Positions 8,333 through 17,564 of a stretch of 64,000 nucleotides of DNA are shown one piece after another. Position 1 is the first letter of the stretch, and each line of letters starts with the position of its first letter. The notes beneath the pieces are model-generated. The model made no database searches and was not told the origin of the DNA. It saw only the letters and a list, made by a program, of their open reading frames with translations. A program made the position numbers and the translations under genes. Origin of the DNA: Bacteroidota bacterium (GTDB lineage Bacteria > Bacteroidota > Bacteroidia > Cytophagales > Cyclobacteriaceae); the NCBI GenBank assembly GCA_023393375.1, contig JAEWLI010000166.1, positions 62,001-126,000 on the forward strand, given 5' to 3'.

Positions 8333-9439
8333 TTACTGTATTTGAGGTGGCGAAATGGATTTCGGTTGAAGCTGTTGAATTTCTTCCCTGTTTTCCCTTT
8401 CGCGTCTCACCCTTTGAAGGTAAGCCAATTTATTACTTACTTTTAAAAATTCATCTTTGGCTACCTGAAAAGTACTATCCTGTTCAATTATTTGTTTATA
8501 AAAATCCATAGAAAGGGAAAGATATCCCCGCCTGTCATGAATTCGTGCCAAAGTTAATAAAGCTTCTTTATTGTTTTGATCTATTTCTAATACTTTATTC
8601 TGATAAAAAATTGCTGAATCGTACTTATAAGCATTCAAATGCAGGTTACTTATCATCTGGTAATAATCTGGCTGCTGAGGATTCATTGCGATCAACTGAT
8701 GTAAAATAATCTTTGCACTATCTGCTTTACCTGTTTTCTGATAAAGTCCGGCTTTTCGAAACAATAATTCCTGATTAGTAGAATCCTCACGGAGTTCTTC
8801 ATTAAGGAATGAAAATGCTTTACTGTAGTCTTTTTTAAATATGGAAACATCAATTAGTGCATTGATCGCCCCTGAAGAAGGCCGCAAATCCAAGCTTTTG
8901 AGTATGGCTTCCTCTGCTAAAAGGGTATCTCCTTTTGCCATTGTCAAAAGACCCATATAAAGTTGAGTCTGTTCATTGGAAGGGTCCTTGGACAATGCTT
9001 TTGAGAGATATTCTTCGGCATTACTTAAATTTCCTAAATTGAAATATGCGGCTCCAAGTACGAGGTCTAACCCGGGAGCTGACATTCCAAAGCTTTCAAC
9101 AAATTTTGCCTGATTTAAACTCTCAGGGTAATTCGCACTCTTCAAGTACAAATCTGCCATGAAATACCTGTAAGCCAAATTATCCGGATCTAGTGAAATG
9201 GCTTTTTTCATCAATATAATAGCTTCTTCTTCTTCTCCTTGGGATACTAAAATTTTAGCCTTGCGGTGATAATTATCACTTTTTTTAGGTGATGATTTTA
9301 TTTTACGATCAAGATATGCCAACCAATATTCTTGGGATTGCTTATCAATCATTTGAGTTGGCCCCATTTTATGCTCAGAATAACGGATATCGCATCCGGC
9401 CATTATCAGAGAAAGTAAAAGGACTAAATACAATTTCAT
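8333..9439 (-). CDS. TPR-repeat lipoprotein
   Basis: The 368-residue protein opens with a lipoprotein signal peptide whose lipobox LIMAGC puts the lipidated cysteine at residue 16. From about residue 50 to 330 it consists of consecutive TPR units with the usual spacing (for example AISLDPDNLAYRYFMADLYLKSANYPESLNQ and SKALSKDPSNEQTQLYMGLLTMAKGDTLLAEEA). The tail is rich in Arg, Gln and Pro. TPR lipoproteins act as periplasmic scaffolds, but no partner is indicated. It is the first gene before thrS, 7 nt away, a conserved-looking arrangement whose meaning is unknown. Confidence 0.85.
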   Translation of the reverse strand: MKLYLVLLLSLIMAGCDIRYSEHKMGPTQMIDKQSQEYWLAYLDRKIKSSPKKSDNYHRKAKILVSQGEEEEAIILMKKAISLDPDNLAYRYFMADLYLKSANYPESLNQAKFVESFGMSAPGLDLVLGAAYFNLGNLSNAEEYLSKALSKDPSNEQTQLYMGLLTMAKGDTLLAEEAILKSLDLRPSSGAINALIDVSIFKKDYSKAFSFLNEELREDSTNQELLFRKAGLYQKTGKADSAKIILHQLIAMNPQQPDYYQMISNLHLNAYKYDSAIFYQNKVLEIDQNNKEALLTLARIHDRRGYLSLSMDFYKQIIEQDSTFQVAKDEFLKVSNKLAYLQRVRRERENREEIQQLQPKSISPPQIQ

Positions 9440-9629
9440 AGGTTAATTTTAATGGGCTTATCGTTGTTTGGATTTTTATCTCTCAATAACTTGATGCACC
9501 CAGCTTCAAAATAGTTGTTTAGTAAAATTAACGCAGAATATTAAATTTATGATACTCCTGATCAAGAAGTTGGGAACAATTATATAAAATAGTCTTATGA
9601 ATAAATACAACGTGTCAATTCTGGAAAAA

Positions 9630-11612
9630 TTAACTGTTTACAGCGTTGGCCAGGTTAGGTAGTGTAATAATTATTTTTGTTCCTTTTCCAACCTCGGATG
9701 AAAGCTTTATTTGGCCTTCCAATTTATTAACCACCTGCTTGACGATATATAGACCAAGTCCAGAACCGGCATTAGTATCTGTAGCCCGGTAAAACATCTC
9801 GAATACCTTATCTATATGATCCTTCATTATCCCCATACCATTATCGGTAATTTCAATATCAGCTTTTTCCTGATCCACTTTTATCCTGATACTAATCTTT
9901 GAAGGACGGTGGTGATTATTACTACTATATTTAATGGCATTGGACAACAGGTTTCTGAAAATCACAGTGATTCTGTGGGTATCATTGATAAAAGGAGTTT
10001 GTTGTTCAATATAAATATTCTTTTGAATCCTGCTGGAATCAACCAGGTAAACTAATTCAGAGAAGGTATTATCTATGATTTTTTGAAATTCTATTACTTC
10101 GTGAGACAATACCATTCGGGCATTTCGGCTCAGTTGAAGGATCTCTTGGATAAATAAATCAAGTCGCCTAATATTTTTTGTGACTAAATCAAGGTATTGC
10201 TCATGGGATCCATTGTCCTTCTCCATTTGCATCAGGTTGATTAATCCCTGTATTGAAGTCAATGGAGCTCGTAAATCATGAGAAACGCAATATACAAAAT
10301 GGTCGAGTTCCTCATTGAGTTGGGTAAGTTCTACGTTTTTTGAATTCAAAAGGGTAGTCCGGTCTTTTACCTTTGCTTCCAGGTTTTGATTAAGTCCTTT
10401 CAATTCCTGCAGCATATCAAAAAAATCATGCTGAACCACGTCAACAGCTGTAAACAATTCATAAAAAGGATCTGATGTAGGCACATCAAAAGTAGCAGGT
10501 TTGAATTTTGTACTCAGGTTTATCCTGCTTAAAAGCCCAAATAATTGATTGATCCTTTCATTATGGTTACTCTTTAATTTAGCAATTTCTTCTATCAGTT
10601 GCTTTTTGGAAAAACTTTCATAATCTTTCACAGATACGGTTGTTTTACCAGCTTGCTGCTTTTGATCAGGAGCAATATTGAGGATTTTGTCAAGGGTACT
10701 TGCTATGGATTTCTCCAGAACGGTGCGGTTTTTAAGCTCCGAATTTGATGACCATTCTATTTTAAACATCGCCGAGACGGTGGGATTGGTAATAATATAT
10801 CGAAATTCCCACAAATCACTGTTTTCTGCGATTTTTTTAAACCAATAATGACGAATTGAAGAGGATGTGAACTTGATCTGACTTACCTCATAAATCACGT
10901 CCAATTTATTCTTATTGAGTAATTGATAGGCTTCTGGAATACAATTTACAGACTGATCTATCAATGCGAGTGTTGCATCGCCAGTAATAACGATGTATAA
11001 TATCTTACTGTTGATCAAAGTTACCGATAGCGTTTGGACAGGGGTTTGGTATTGCCAGTCCTTCTTTTTGTATAGTAAGAGTTTGGCTCCTCTGTAAAAT
11101 ACCATACTTTCTGTTAAGATGTCCTGAGCTATTGTGGTTTCAGAGGACTTTTTGGCGGTTTTTACCCGTTTTTTGATTATTTCCTGATAGGCACTGATTT
11201 CACTTTTATAAAAGGTGTAGTTCATCCATGGACTTAGCTTCGACCAAAGCCCACCCATAGTTCTTACAATATAGTTTTCGGATATAACACCAATATGTCG
11301 CAATAGGCCCGTTTCAAACATATGCGATAACGTACGGTTTAGATATGAGCGAGCACCTTTCTCAATCCATTTGACATTGTTGAAGTCAATAATCATATCA
11401 AAAGACTGTGCTACATTGCTGGTGTTCAGGGCTTTCAATAAAGTCAACAAATGATCGTGACTTTCTTTAATGCTTTTTGAATCAACATACCCATAGGTAT
11501 AACACATGACCACCCCATCCTCCAAGACCACATATTGAGTCAACAGGTTTTTATTGGAACTTTCAAAACGCAGAATTTCCGGTTTCTGCTTTATTTCGTC
11601 GATACCATACAT
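9630..11612 (-). CDS. Soluble sensor histidine kinase with two STAS-like sensor domains
   Basis: The 660-residue protein has no membrane segment. Residues about 15-145 and 185-300 look like two diverged copies of one alpha/beta domain. Each has a beta-hairpin, a helix, a hydrophobic strand (MIIDFNNV in the first, VIYEVSQI in the second), a helix with Tyr/Trp and a last strand (HIGVIS / RYIITN), reminiscent of STAS domains. A coiled coil follows (about 330-440). The kinase core has the H-box VSHDLRAPL (H445), N-box RNLLSNAIKYS (about 554), G1 DNGMGI (about 591) and G2 GSGLGLYIVK (about 617). No response regulator is adjacent. The ligand is unknown. Confidence 0.85.
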   Translation of the reverse strand: MYGIDEIKQKPEILRFESSNKNLLTQYVVLEDGVVMCYTYGYVDSKSIKESHDHLLTLLKALNTSNVAQSFDMIIDFNNVKWIEKGARSYLNRTLSHMFETGLLRHIGVISENYIVRTMGGLWSKLSPWMNYTFYKSEISAYQEIIKKRVKTAKKSSETTIAQDILTESMVFYRGAKLLLYKKKDWQYQTPVQTLSVTLINSKILYIVITGDATLALIDQSVNCIPEAYQLLNKNKLDVIYEVSQIKFTSSSIRHYWFKKIAENSDLWEFRYIITNPTVSAMFKIEWSSNSELKNRTVLEKSIASTLDKILNIAPDQKQQAGKTTVSVKDYESFSKKQLIEEIAKLKSNHNERINQLFGLLSRINLSTKFKPATFDVPTSDPFYELFTAVDVVQHDFFDMLQELKGLNQNLEAKVKDRTTLLNSKNVELTQLNEELDHFVYCVSHDLRAPLTSIQGLINLMQMEKDNGSHEQYLDLVTKNIRRLDLFIQEILQLSRNARMVLSHEVIEFQKIIDNTFSELVYLVDSSRIQKNIYIEQQTPFINDTHRITVIFRNLLSNAIKYSSNNHHRPSKISIRIKVDQEKADIEITDNGMGIMKDHIDKVFEMFYRATDTNAGSGLGLYIVKQVVNKLEGQIKLSSEVGKGTKIIITLPNLANAVNS

Positions 11613-11942
11613 CTATTGTTCTTGACTATCACTTTCCCCTTTTCAAATATATCAATTTCACATTCACTAATTCGTCAACGAGAGAAATTAATATCAGTAT
11701 TTATTACTCCCAACTTGAATAATCTCTAAACACTTTTGATTCTGGATTCTACAAAGACCACATTTTAACTATGTATATGACTTTGATTTACTGTATAAGC
11801 AAATATTTTTTAGCAGTGATTTATTATTAAATTTGATATTAAAAATGCTAAATATCTATGGCATTGCAAAGAGAATAAGATAAAAAGTGTATTTAAGGAA
11901 AAACTAACCCCAATATACTGATGAATTTTTGATGGTTATTTT
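11613..11942. other. AT-rich intergenic region between divergent genes
   Basis: A -7-like TATATTTG lies on the minus strand at 11644-11651, about 32 nt before the histidine kinase start, with a TTG 24 nt upstream (weak). The rest, to 11942, is very AT-rich and shows no ORF or clear structure. Confidence 0.35.
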
Positions 11943-11950
11943 TATATTTG
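11943..11950 (+). promoter_or_regulatory. -7 element upstream of the 78-aa gene
   Basis: TATATTTG matches TAnnTTTG, 27 nt before the ATG at 11978. No convincing -33 element is visible. Confidence 0.35.
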
Positions 11951-11977
11951 TTGATAACCATTAACCTTTTTGGCTAT

Positions 11978-12214
11978 ATGAAAAGTGCTATAGTCCATCA
12001 ATATTTTAAAAAACAACTTGAAGGATTTATTATTTTAGTCCAGTTGGATCCAATTCATTTTGAAGGAGTTGAGCTCATGGTTTCTCCTACAGGCGATATC
12101 AGAAAAACAGCAAGAGTTTATGATGAACTAATATATGAGGATTTGAAAGAAGACGGATTTATAGAATCGGGGGCTTTAGAATTTAATCTTTATTTGAAAG
12201 GTTTAAATAGATAA
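11978..12214 (+). CDS. Small hypothetical protein (78 aa)
   Basis: The ATG at 11978 gives MKSAIVHQYF and 78 residues; an in-frame TTG at 11948 is less likely because it overlaps the -7 element. The protein is soluble, with a beta-rich middle (GFIILVQLDPIHFEGVELMV), the charged segment DIRKTARVYDELIYEDLKEDGF, and a C-terminal strand EFNLYLKGL. I recognise no family. Codon use is ordinary for the window, and a hairpin sits right on its stop codon. Confidence 0.6.
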   Translation: MKSAIVHQYFKKQLEGFIILVQLDPIHFEGVELMVSPTGDIRKTARVYDELIYEDLKEDGFIESGALEFNLYLKGLNR

Positions 12215-12240
12215 CCTCATTCCCCTGATGGGGAAGAGGT
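12214..12240. terminator. Bidirectional hairpin between convergent small genes
   Basis: ACCTC-TTCCCC pairs with GGGGAAGAGGT through one bulged A and a TGAT loop, giving 11 base pairs. It lies exactly between the 78-aa gene (+) and the 45-aa ORF (-). No T run is present, but position and stability suggest a shared terminator. Confidence 0.5.
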
Positions 12241-12244
12241 AAGA

Positions 12245-12382
12245 TTATGAATCATACTCTAAATCGGAGCCTGAAGTAAAATCATCATTATCATAGCCAA
12301 AATCCATTTCAAACTCAAAACCAATGCGGTCGTCATGATCATCATGACTCACATAATCCGCTTCCCATACAAAATCTTCCAT
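12245..12382 (-). CDS. Very acidic 45-residue mini-protein
   Basis: An ATG at 12382 on the minus strand opens an ORF of 45 codons beginning MEDFVWEADYVSHDDHDDRI and ending DLEYDS. I count 12 Asp and 5 Glu against one Arg and no Lys, with regularly spaced aromatics (F, W, Y). Such composition is not expected from AT-rich non-coding DNA, which would favour Lys, Asn, Ile and stop codons. Acidic mini-proteins can be DNA mimics, anti-sigma-like regulators or metal buffers, but nothing here decides. It is convergent with the 78-aa gene and shares its terminator hairpin. Confidence 0.5.
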   Translation of the reverse strand: MEDFVWEADYVSHDDHDDRIGFEFEMDFGYDNDDFTSGSDLEYDS

Positions 12383-12633
12383 TTTTCTACTAAATTTAAA
12401 AATTGTCCATAAAATATTGAACAATACAAAAAATCAATTAATACTTTATTATTTTAAAAAATAAATTGCCAAAAAAGTCAATATTTAACAATAAATAGAG
12501 TCATATATTGCGATTTTCTCAGACAATTCTATGACAATTAACGGAAGAGTTAAAATAATGTTTTGACAATATTGAAAAATATGTTATAGATTAATATTTA
12601 ACAATAAAATGAGGTTAAGATATTTTATAAAAC

Positions 12634-13809
12634 CTATCGCAATAGTTCAACAGCATTTTTCAACTTGGTCATTGCCTCTTGCAATATCGATATGGGACAT
12701 GCGACATTGATCCTTTGATATCCAGATCCATTTTTACCAAAAGTAGTACCATCAATCAACCCTAATCCTGCTTTTTTAATTAAAAATGATTTTAGTTCCT
12801 GATCCGACATGCCCAAACCTTTACAATTAAGCCAAATCAAATAAGTCCCTTCTGGCTTGGTCATGGTTATTTCAGGAATATATTTCTGAAGGTAATGAGC
12901 AACAAAATCCATATTTTTTTCGATGTAATCAATTGCCTGTCTCAGCCATTCATCACCATTGATGTAAGCTATTGACAAGGCCTTGGGACCAAAATAATTA
13001 CCATTGTTGAGGTGCAGTGCATCAAGCTTGTCCCTGAATATTTTGTTTAGTTCAGGATTTGATATTACAGCCCATGATGTTGCCAGCCCGGCCATGTTGA
13101 AGGTTTTGGAAGGAGAAAAACATGATATAGTACGCTGGGCTATCTGATCACTAATTGATGCAATAGGGATATACTGATGAGGGGTGAATACTATATCAGC
13201 ATGTATGTCATCTGTAAGAATGATTATATCATGTTTTTCACAAATCTGTGCAAGTTGAAGAAGTTCTTCTTTATTCCAAACCCGGCAAACAGGGTTATGG
13301 GGATTACACAGAATTAGCATTTTAGCACCTAAGGCAGCTTTCTCTTCAAGATCATCAAAATCCATGAAATAACGTCCTTCTGATTCAATCAATTCATTGA
13401 CCAATAACGCACGGTTATTATCTGTAACAATTGAAAAAAATGGTGGATAGACCGGGCTTTGGATAATGATTTTATCTTGGGGTTCTGTAAATGCCAGAAT
13501 ACTCATCACCAGAGAAGGTACTACTCCCGGACACCCAGTGATCCATGATGTTTGAATGTCCCAATGATATTTTCTTTTTACCCAGTCCTGTATCGCTTGA
13601 TTAAAATCTAGTGGGTTTAACGTATATCCATAAATACCATGATCTGCTGAAGCTTTTACAGCATCCACAATAAATGATGGTGTGCGAAAATCCATGTCAG
13701 CAACCCACAATGGCAATACATCATCAGTTCCATACAATCTTTTTCTGAGGCCATATTTTACCGAATCAGAGTAGCTGCGATCTACTATTTCATCAAAATT
13801 ATACTTCAT
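12634..13809 (-). CDS. PLP-dependent C-S lyase, MalY/PatB type
   Basis: This 391-residue fold-type I aminotransferase-like enzyme belongs to the cystathionine beta-lyase PatB/MalY group. It has LPLWVADMDFRTPSFIVDAV near the N-terminus, YGYTLNPLDF, CNPHNPVCRVW (Asn contacting PLP), TDDIHADIVF (Asp to the pyridine N), and SPSKTFNMAGLATSW with the Schiff-base lysine. The likely reaction is beta-elimination of cystathionine or cysteine S-conjugates to pyruvate, ammonia and a thiol. It stands alone. A -7-like TATTTTTG occurs on the minus strand at 13860-13867. Confidence 0.88.
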   Translation of the reverse strand: MKYNFDEIVDRSYSDSVKYGLRKRLYGTDDVLPLWVADMDFRTPSFIVDAVKASADHGIYGYTLNPLDFNQAIQDWVKRKYHWDIQTSWITGCPGVVPSLVMSILAFTEPQDKIIIQSPVYPPFFSIVTDNNRALLVNELIESEGRYFMDFDDLEEKAALGAKMLILCNPHNPVCRVWNKEELLQLAQICEKHDIIILTDDIHADIVFTPHQYIPIASISDQIAQRTISCFSPSKTFNMAGLATSWAVISNPELNKIFRDKLDALHLNNGNYFGPKALSIAYINGDEWLRQAIDYIEKNMDFVAHYLQKYIPEITMTKPEGTYLIWLNCKGLGMSDQELKSFLIKKAGLGLIDGTTFGKNGSGYQRINVACPISILQEAMTKLKNAVELLR

Positions 13810-13988
13810 AATATTTAATGTATTTCCTATTATTTACATTTACATCACTCACAGAAACTCAAAAATAGATATTAATCATAGACCGTTTACCCGGTTTCTG
13901 GAAATTCTCATCATCTTAATGATATCTCCAAAAGAAAATATTGTTTATTTAGGAAAAAATGGTTAATTTAACTTATTGTTAAACAATC

Positions 13989-13996
13989 TAAATTTG
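13989..13996 (+). promoter_or_regulatory. -7 element just before an ATG (leaderless transcript)
   Basis: TAAATTTG matches TAnnTTTG, with a TTTA (three of four) 18 nt upstream. The ATG at 14003 begins only 6 nt after this element, so the transcript should start at or within a few bases of the start codon. Confidence 0.45.
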
Positions 13997-14002
13997 GTAA
14001 TT

Positions 14003-14911
14003 ATGAATGAAACGATGCTTGTTTTACTGAAAATATGGCACATCATCATGTGGATTTCATGTGTATCCTTTTTTGCAGCGGGAATAATTATCATTTTTGG
14101 ACATTGGATAAAAACCAAATCTATTAGGGACTATAAAGCCAAGTATGATTTTATCAGCGGCAATGAAATAAAACGTTTAACCATGGGAATAGGTGCTATT
14201 GCTATTGCCATTGCATCATTCATAAATACCGTCTACCCAAAAATTGTTGCTACTGATATATCCTGGATTTTTATCCGGCTTTTTATTTCGATTTGTTTTG
14301 GGGCTTTGTTTTATTATATTATTACCCTGATCATCAAGTACAGTTATCCCACTACCTTAAATAAAAGGTTGAAAAAATTGCGGTATGCTCCTCGCACATC
14401 GCCTGAAGGCAATAAGATGAAACTTTTGACTGAAGAGGAGGAAGATGTACATCTGGAGGAAGGGATGAAAGTAGAAGAAGATATATTTTCTGTAGATTAT
14501 GATGTGTGGGTAGACCCGAAATCAGGTTATGTAAAAATCGAAAAATATCCTGGGTATTTATCCCAAACCTTAAAGTGCAATAATTGTGGTTTTCAAACAA
14601 TGAGCCTTCTGAAAGAAGAAGTGCTCACACACCCTACCAAAGATACTAAAGGACAGTTGTTAAAACATTATCAGTGTGCATTTTGTAAAACCAAACGCAA
14701 GAAATTGCATAAAATAGCCAAATTAAAATCAATTGATGAACCATTTGAACTCCCTACAGAACTTCATTTTCATGAAGAGAGAAGTATTCAGGTAAAGATA
14801 TCCATTAAAACCAATGACGGATTTGATCAGGAATATGATTTTAACAACCTCCATGATGCCCGAAAATTTATGGAGAAAATGGAACACGAGCAAATTCCAG
14901 AACTGGATTAA
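14003..14911 (+). CDS. Membrane protein with C-terminal zinc ribbon, unknown function
   Basis: Start at the ATG of MNETMLVLLKIW (14003); the in-frame TTG upstream lies before the promoter element. The 302-residue protein has about three hydrophobic segments in residues 1-115 and then an acidic linker (LLTEEEEDVHLEEGMKVEED). A soluble domain with one zinc-ribbon motif follows: CNNC and, about 36 residues later, CAFC. Basic residues KTKRKKLHK follow the second knuckle. The C-terminal ~60 residues are a small alpha/beta segment. I do not recognise a named family. The single gene ends at a terminator shared with the convergent neighbour. Confidence 0.75.
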   Translation: MNETMLVLLKIWHIIMWISCVSFFAAGIIIIFGHWIKTKSIRDYKAKYDFISGNEIKRLTMGIGAIAIAIASFINTVYPKIVATDISWIFIRLFISICFGALFYYIITLIIKYSYPTTLNKRLKKLRYAPRTSPEGNKMKLLTEEEEDVHLEEGMKVEEDIFSVDYDVWVDPKSGYVKIEKYPGYLSQTLKCNNCGFQTMSLLKEEVLTHPTKDTKGQLLKHYQCAFCKTKRKKLHKIAKLKSIDEPFELPTELHFHEERSIQVKISIKTNDGFDQEYDFNNLHDARKFMEKMEHEQIPELD

Positions 14912-14912
14912 A

Positions 14913-14938
14913 AAAACACAGGAGGGCTTCCCCTCCTG
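14913..14938 (-). terminator. Bidirectional terminator between convergent genes
   Basis: CAGGAGGG/CCCTCCTG is a perfect 8-bp stem with a CTTC loop. On the minus strand it is followed by TGTTTTTTT, making it the terminator of the GNAT-nitrilase gene. It may also stop the plus-strand gene. Confidence 0.8.
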
Positions 14939-14948
14939 ATACTGATTG

Positions 14949-16517
14949 TTATACTTTGAGTGTGGTTATCACTTTTTTCTTACCGGTAAGGTTTAGCGTA
15001 TAAAGATCGTTTCTTCTGTCCTTCAAATTCCTGACGCTTCCCTGGACGTGCAGTTCTTTCAGGAGATCCAGATCCACATCAGCGATGATAGTCATTTCTG
15101 AATTTGGTGTAGCTTCAGCCACAATACCCATGTTAGGAAAAGCAAAATCGCATGGTGAAAATACAGAAGATTGTGCATACTGAATGTCCATATTCCTTAC
15201 CTTGGGTAAGTTGCCCACACTACCTGCAATGGCAACATAACATTCGTTTTCTATTGCTCTTGCCCTGGAACAAAGCCTCACACGCTGATAACCATTCTGT
15301 GTATCGGTAGCAAATGGTACAAACAGAATCTGAACGCCTTCTTTTGCCATTATCCTGGAAAGTTCGGGGAATTCCACATCATAACAGATCAAAATGCCTA
15401 CCTTGCCGGCATCTGTTTCAAATACCTGAATTTTATCGCCACCCGATATACCCCAGTCAGAGTATTCAGAAGGGGTAATGTGTATTTTATACTGATATTC
15501 TATGGTTCCGTCACGCCGGCAAAGACATGCTACATTATATAATTTATCATCTTCGTACACAGGCATACTACCAGCTATGATGTTTACATTATACGATAAA
15601 GCAAATTCTATGAACTTATTCTGAATGTCTTCCGAATATTGTGACAACTTTCTGATAGCCTGTGATGTGCCCAATTCATTGAACTCAGCCATTAAAGGTA
15701 CCATGAACAGTTCAGGGAAAAGAATAAAATCAGCTTTGTAACTACTAATAGCGTCTACAAAAAACTCGGCATACTCGAACATCGCATCCACAGAGCTTAC
15801 ATTTCTCATTTGCCACTGTACTAATCCTATGCGTACAATTGACTTGGTTTCTTGTAAAACTTTTTTCTTTTTACTATAGTAAATATTGTTCCACTCCAGC
15901 AATGTTGCAAATGATCTGGACTCATTGTCATCAGGCATGTAGTTATTCAATACCTTGCGTACATGGAAGTCATTGCTAAGTTGGAAACTCAACACCGGAT
16001 CATATATTTCTTTCGACAAAACCTTATCGATATACTCCTCAGGTTCCATTTTGTAGCTATACTTATAATAATTGGGCATTCTACCGCCAGCTACGATAGA
16101 TTTTAGGTTCAATTGTTCACAAACGTCTTTTCTGGCATCATACAACCTACGTCCTAACCTCATGTTCCGATACTCGGGATGAACGATCACTTCAATTCCA
16201 TAAAGTACATCGCCTTCCGGATCATGAGTATCAAATTCATAATTGCCCAAAATACTATCAAATGTGTGATCATCCCCATATTTAGCATAATCCACTATTA
16301 TGGTTAGCACGAATGCAATGACTTTTTCTTTGTCCTCAATACAAATTTGTCCTTCAGGAAATATTCTGATCAGCTTTTTTATCTGTTTATAACTCCAATG
16401 TTCCTGTATGTCGGGATAGGTAGCAGTCATTACCTCCACCATATCATCATAATCAGAGATCTTCAGGTTTCTGATTATTAATTTATGTTCCGGCTCATTG
16501 GTCTGGTCTTTTATCAT
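14949..16517 (-). CDS. GNAT acetyltransferase / carbon-nitrogen hydrolase fusion
   Basis: The 522-residue two-domain protein starts with a GNAT domain in residues 12-165, including the acyl-CoA-binding turn RNMRLGRRLYD (117-127). From about 226 to 505 it is a nitrilase-superfamily hydrolase with the full triad: E269 in FPELFMVP, K344 in YKIHITPSE and C378 in ICYDVEFPE. Such fusions are known as a bifunctional family, but substrates are not established. Physically joining an N-acyl transfer domain to an amidase suggests successive action on one amine or amide. It stands alone with its own terminator. The catalytic residues suggest that the hydrolase half is active. Confidence 0.9.
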   Translation of the reverse strand: MIKDQTNEPEHKLIIRNLKISDYDDMVEVMTATYPDIQEHWSYKQIKKLIRIFPEGQICIEDKEKVIAFVLTIIVDYAKYGDDHTFDSILGNYEFDTHDPEGDVLYGIEVIVHPEYRNMRLGRRLYDARKDVCEQLNLKSIVAGGRMPNYYKYSYKMEPEEYIDKVLSKEIYDPVLSFQLSNDFHVRKVLNNYMPDDNESRSFATLLEWNNIYYSKKKKVLQETKSIVRIGLVQWQMRNVSSVDAMFEYAEFFVDAISSYKADFILFPELFMVPLMAEFNELGTSQAIRKLSQYSEDIQNKFIEFALSYNVNIIAGSMPVYEDDKLYNVACLCRRDGTIEYQYKIHITPSEYSDWGISGGDKIQVFETDAGKVGILICYDVEFPELSRIMAKEGVQILFVPFATDTQNGYQRVRLCSRARAIENECYVAIAGSVGNLPKVRNMDIQYAQSSVFSPCDFAFPNMGIVAEATPNSEMTIIADVDLDLLKELHVQGSVRNLKDRRNDLYTLNLTGKKKVITTLKV

Positions 16518-16823
16518 TTATAAAAAAATTTATATGTCTTAGTTTAAATCCAAAATATCTAACAGAAATATTCTTAAATAATTTCGTTAACGTGCAAAAA
16601 TAGGAAAAAATGCTGTAAATAGATGATCATTTGTTTTATCTGGGGAAATACGATACTTCATAACTTTTACATCTTTTTGAATTAGCCATAAAATCTTATA
16701 AAAAAAATACAATCTTCGCATAACACAATAGCTCCAGTAATGTTGTAATAGGTGTAGTATGCGCCATATTTTTTGTGTTCTATTTTTTTAACTATTTTAT
16801 ATCTTATTTTTATTATATTTTTT
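16518..16823. other. Divergent intergenic region
   Basis: It lies between two outward-pointing genes. TATTTTTG occurs on the minus strand at 16595-16602 as a possible -7 element for the GNAT-nitrilase gene. I see no ORF or RNA structure in the remainder. Confidence 0.3.
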
Positions 16824-17447
16824 ATGAATTACAGGGCTGCTTTTGTTGCAATAGTTTTCATGATCTTTTATGTCAATCCATCCATTGGAGAAGAAATATA
16901 TAAACCAAGCACAAAATTATGGAATGAAGGTCAAGTTAAGCTAAAAAATGGTCAATCCTTTTCAGGAAAAATTTATTACCATGAAGAGAATCAGGTAGTA
17001 TATATTTCAAATAAGGGGTTTGTTAAAGCACTTTCAGCACAGAACCTGACCAGTTTTTCATACTACGATTCATTTTTGTCCATACCACGATCTTATTTAT
17101 CAATTGTTCCGGATAATGGACACTCTGGTAAAAAAAACTATATTTTCGAAATAGTGATAGATGGGCCACTTACCTTATTGCGACAACAGAAGGCTTCAAT
17201 GGGTTATGACGGATATTTTGATGAGGGAATTAGTCATTTTGTAGGTTATACCACTCATTTCAAATATTATTTCTTATATGAAGGTAAAGTTTATCCCATC
17301 AGGAATTTTAAAAAGCAATATTTGGAATTAGCTGCTGATTATTTCAAAAGAATTGATTTATATATTAAACAACGGAAATTAAGATTCAATAACATTCCTC
17401 ACCAGTTATTATTAATCCAATATTATAATAATATTAAGTCTGCCTGA
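16824..17447 (+). CDS. Secreted hypothetical protein
   Basis: The ATG at 16824 gives MNYRAAFVAIVFMIFYVNPSIGEE, a clear signal peptide cleaved near residue 20; upstream in-frame codons add an implausible second hydrophobic run. The mature part (about 185 residues) is beta-rich. It has the pattern VKLKNGQSFSGKIYYHEENQVVYIS, which resembles small barrels where a protein declares a modifiable surface, and a later Tyr-rich stretch (HFKYYFLYEGKVYPI). I do not recognise a family. The predicted location is periplasm or outer membrane. It stands alone. Confidence 0.65.
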   Translation: MNYRAAFVAIVFMIFYVNPSIGEEIYKPSTKLWNEGQVKLKNGQSFSGKIYYHEENQVVYISNKGFVKALSAQNLTSFSYYDSFLSIPRSYLSIVPDNGHSGKKNYIFEIVIDGPLTLLRQQKASMGYDGYFDEGISHFVGYTTHFKYYFLYEGKVYPIRNFKKQYLELAADYFKRIDLYIKQRKLRFNNIPHQLLLIQYYNNIKSA

Positions 17448-17564
17448 CACTTTGGCAAATAAAATTATACAAAATATTTTTTATCAATATATTTATGCTG
17501 ATTTTTATAGATACGAAAAATTTATATTTTTAAAACAATTAATCAAGAATAGTGTTTACTTGCC

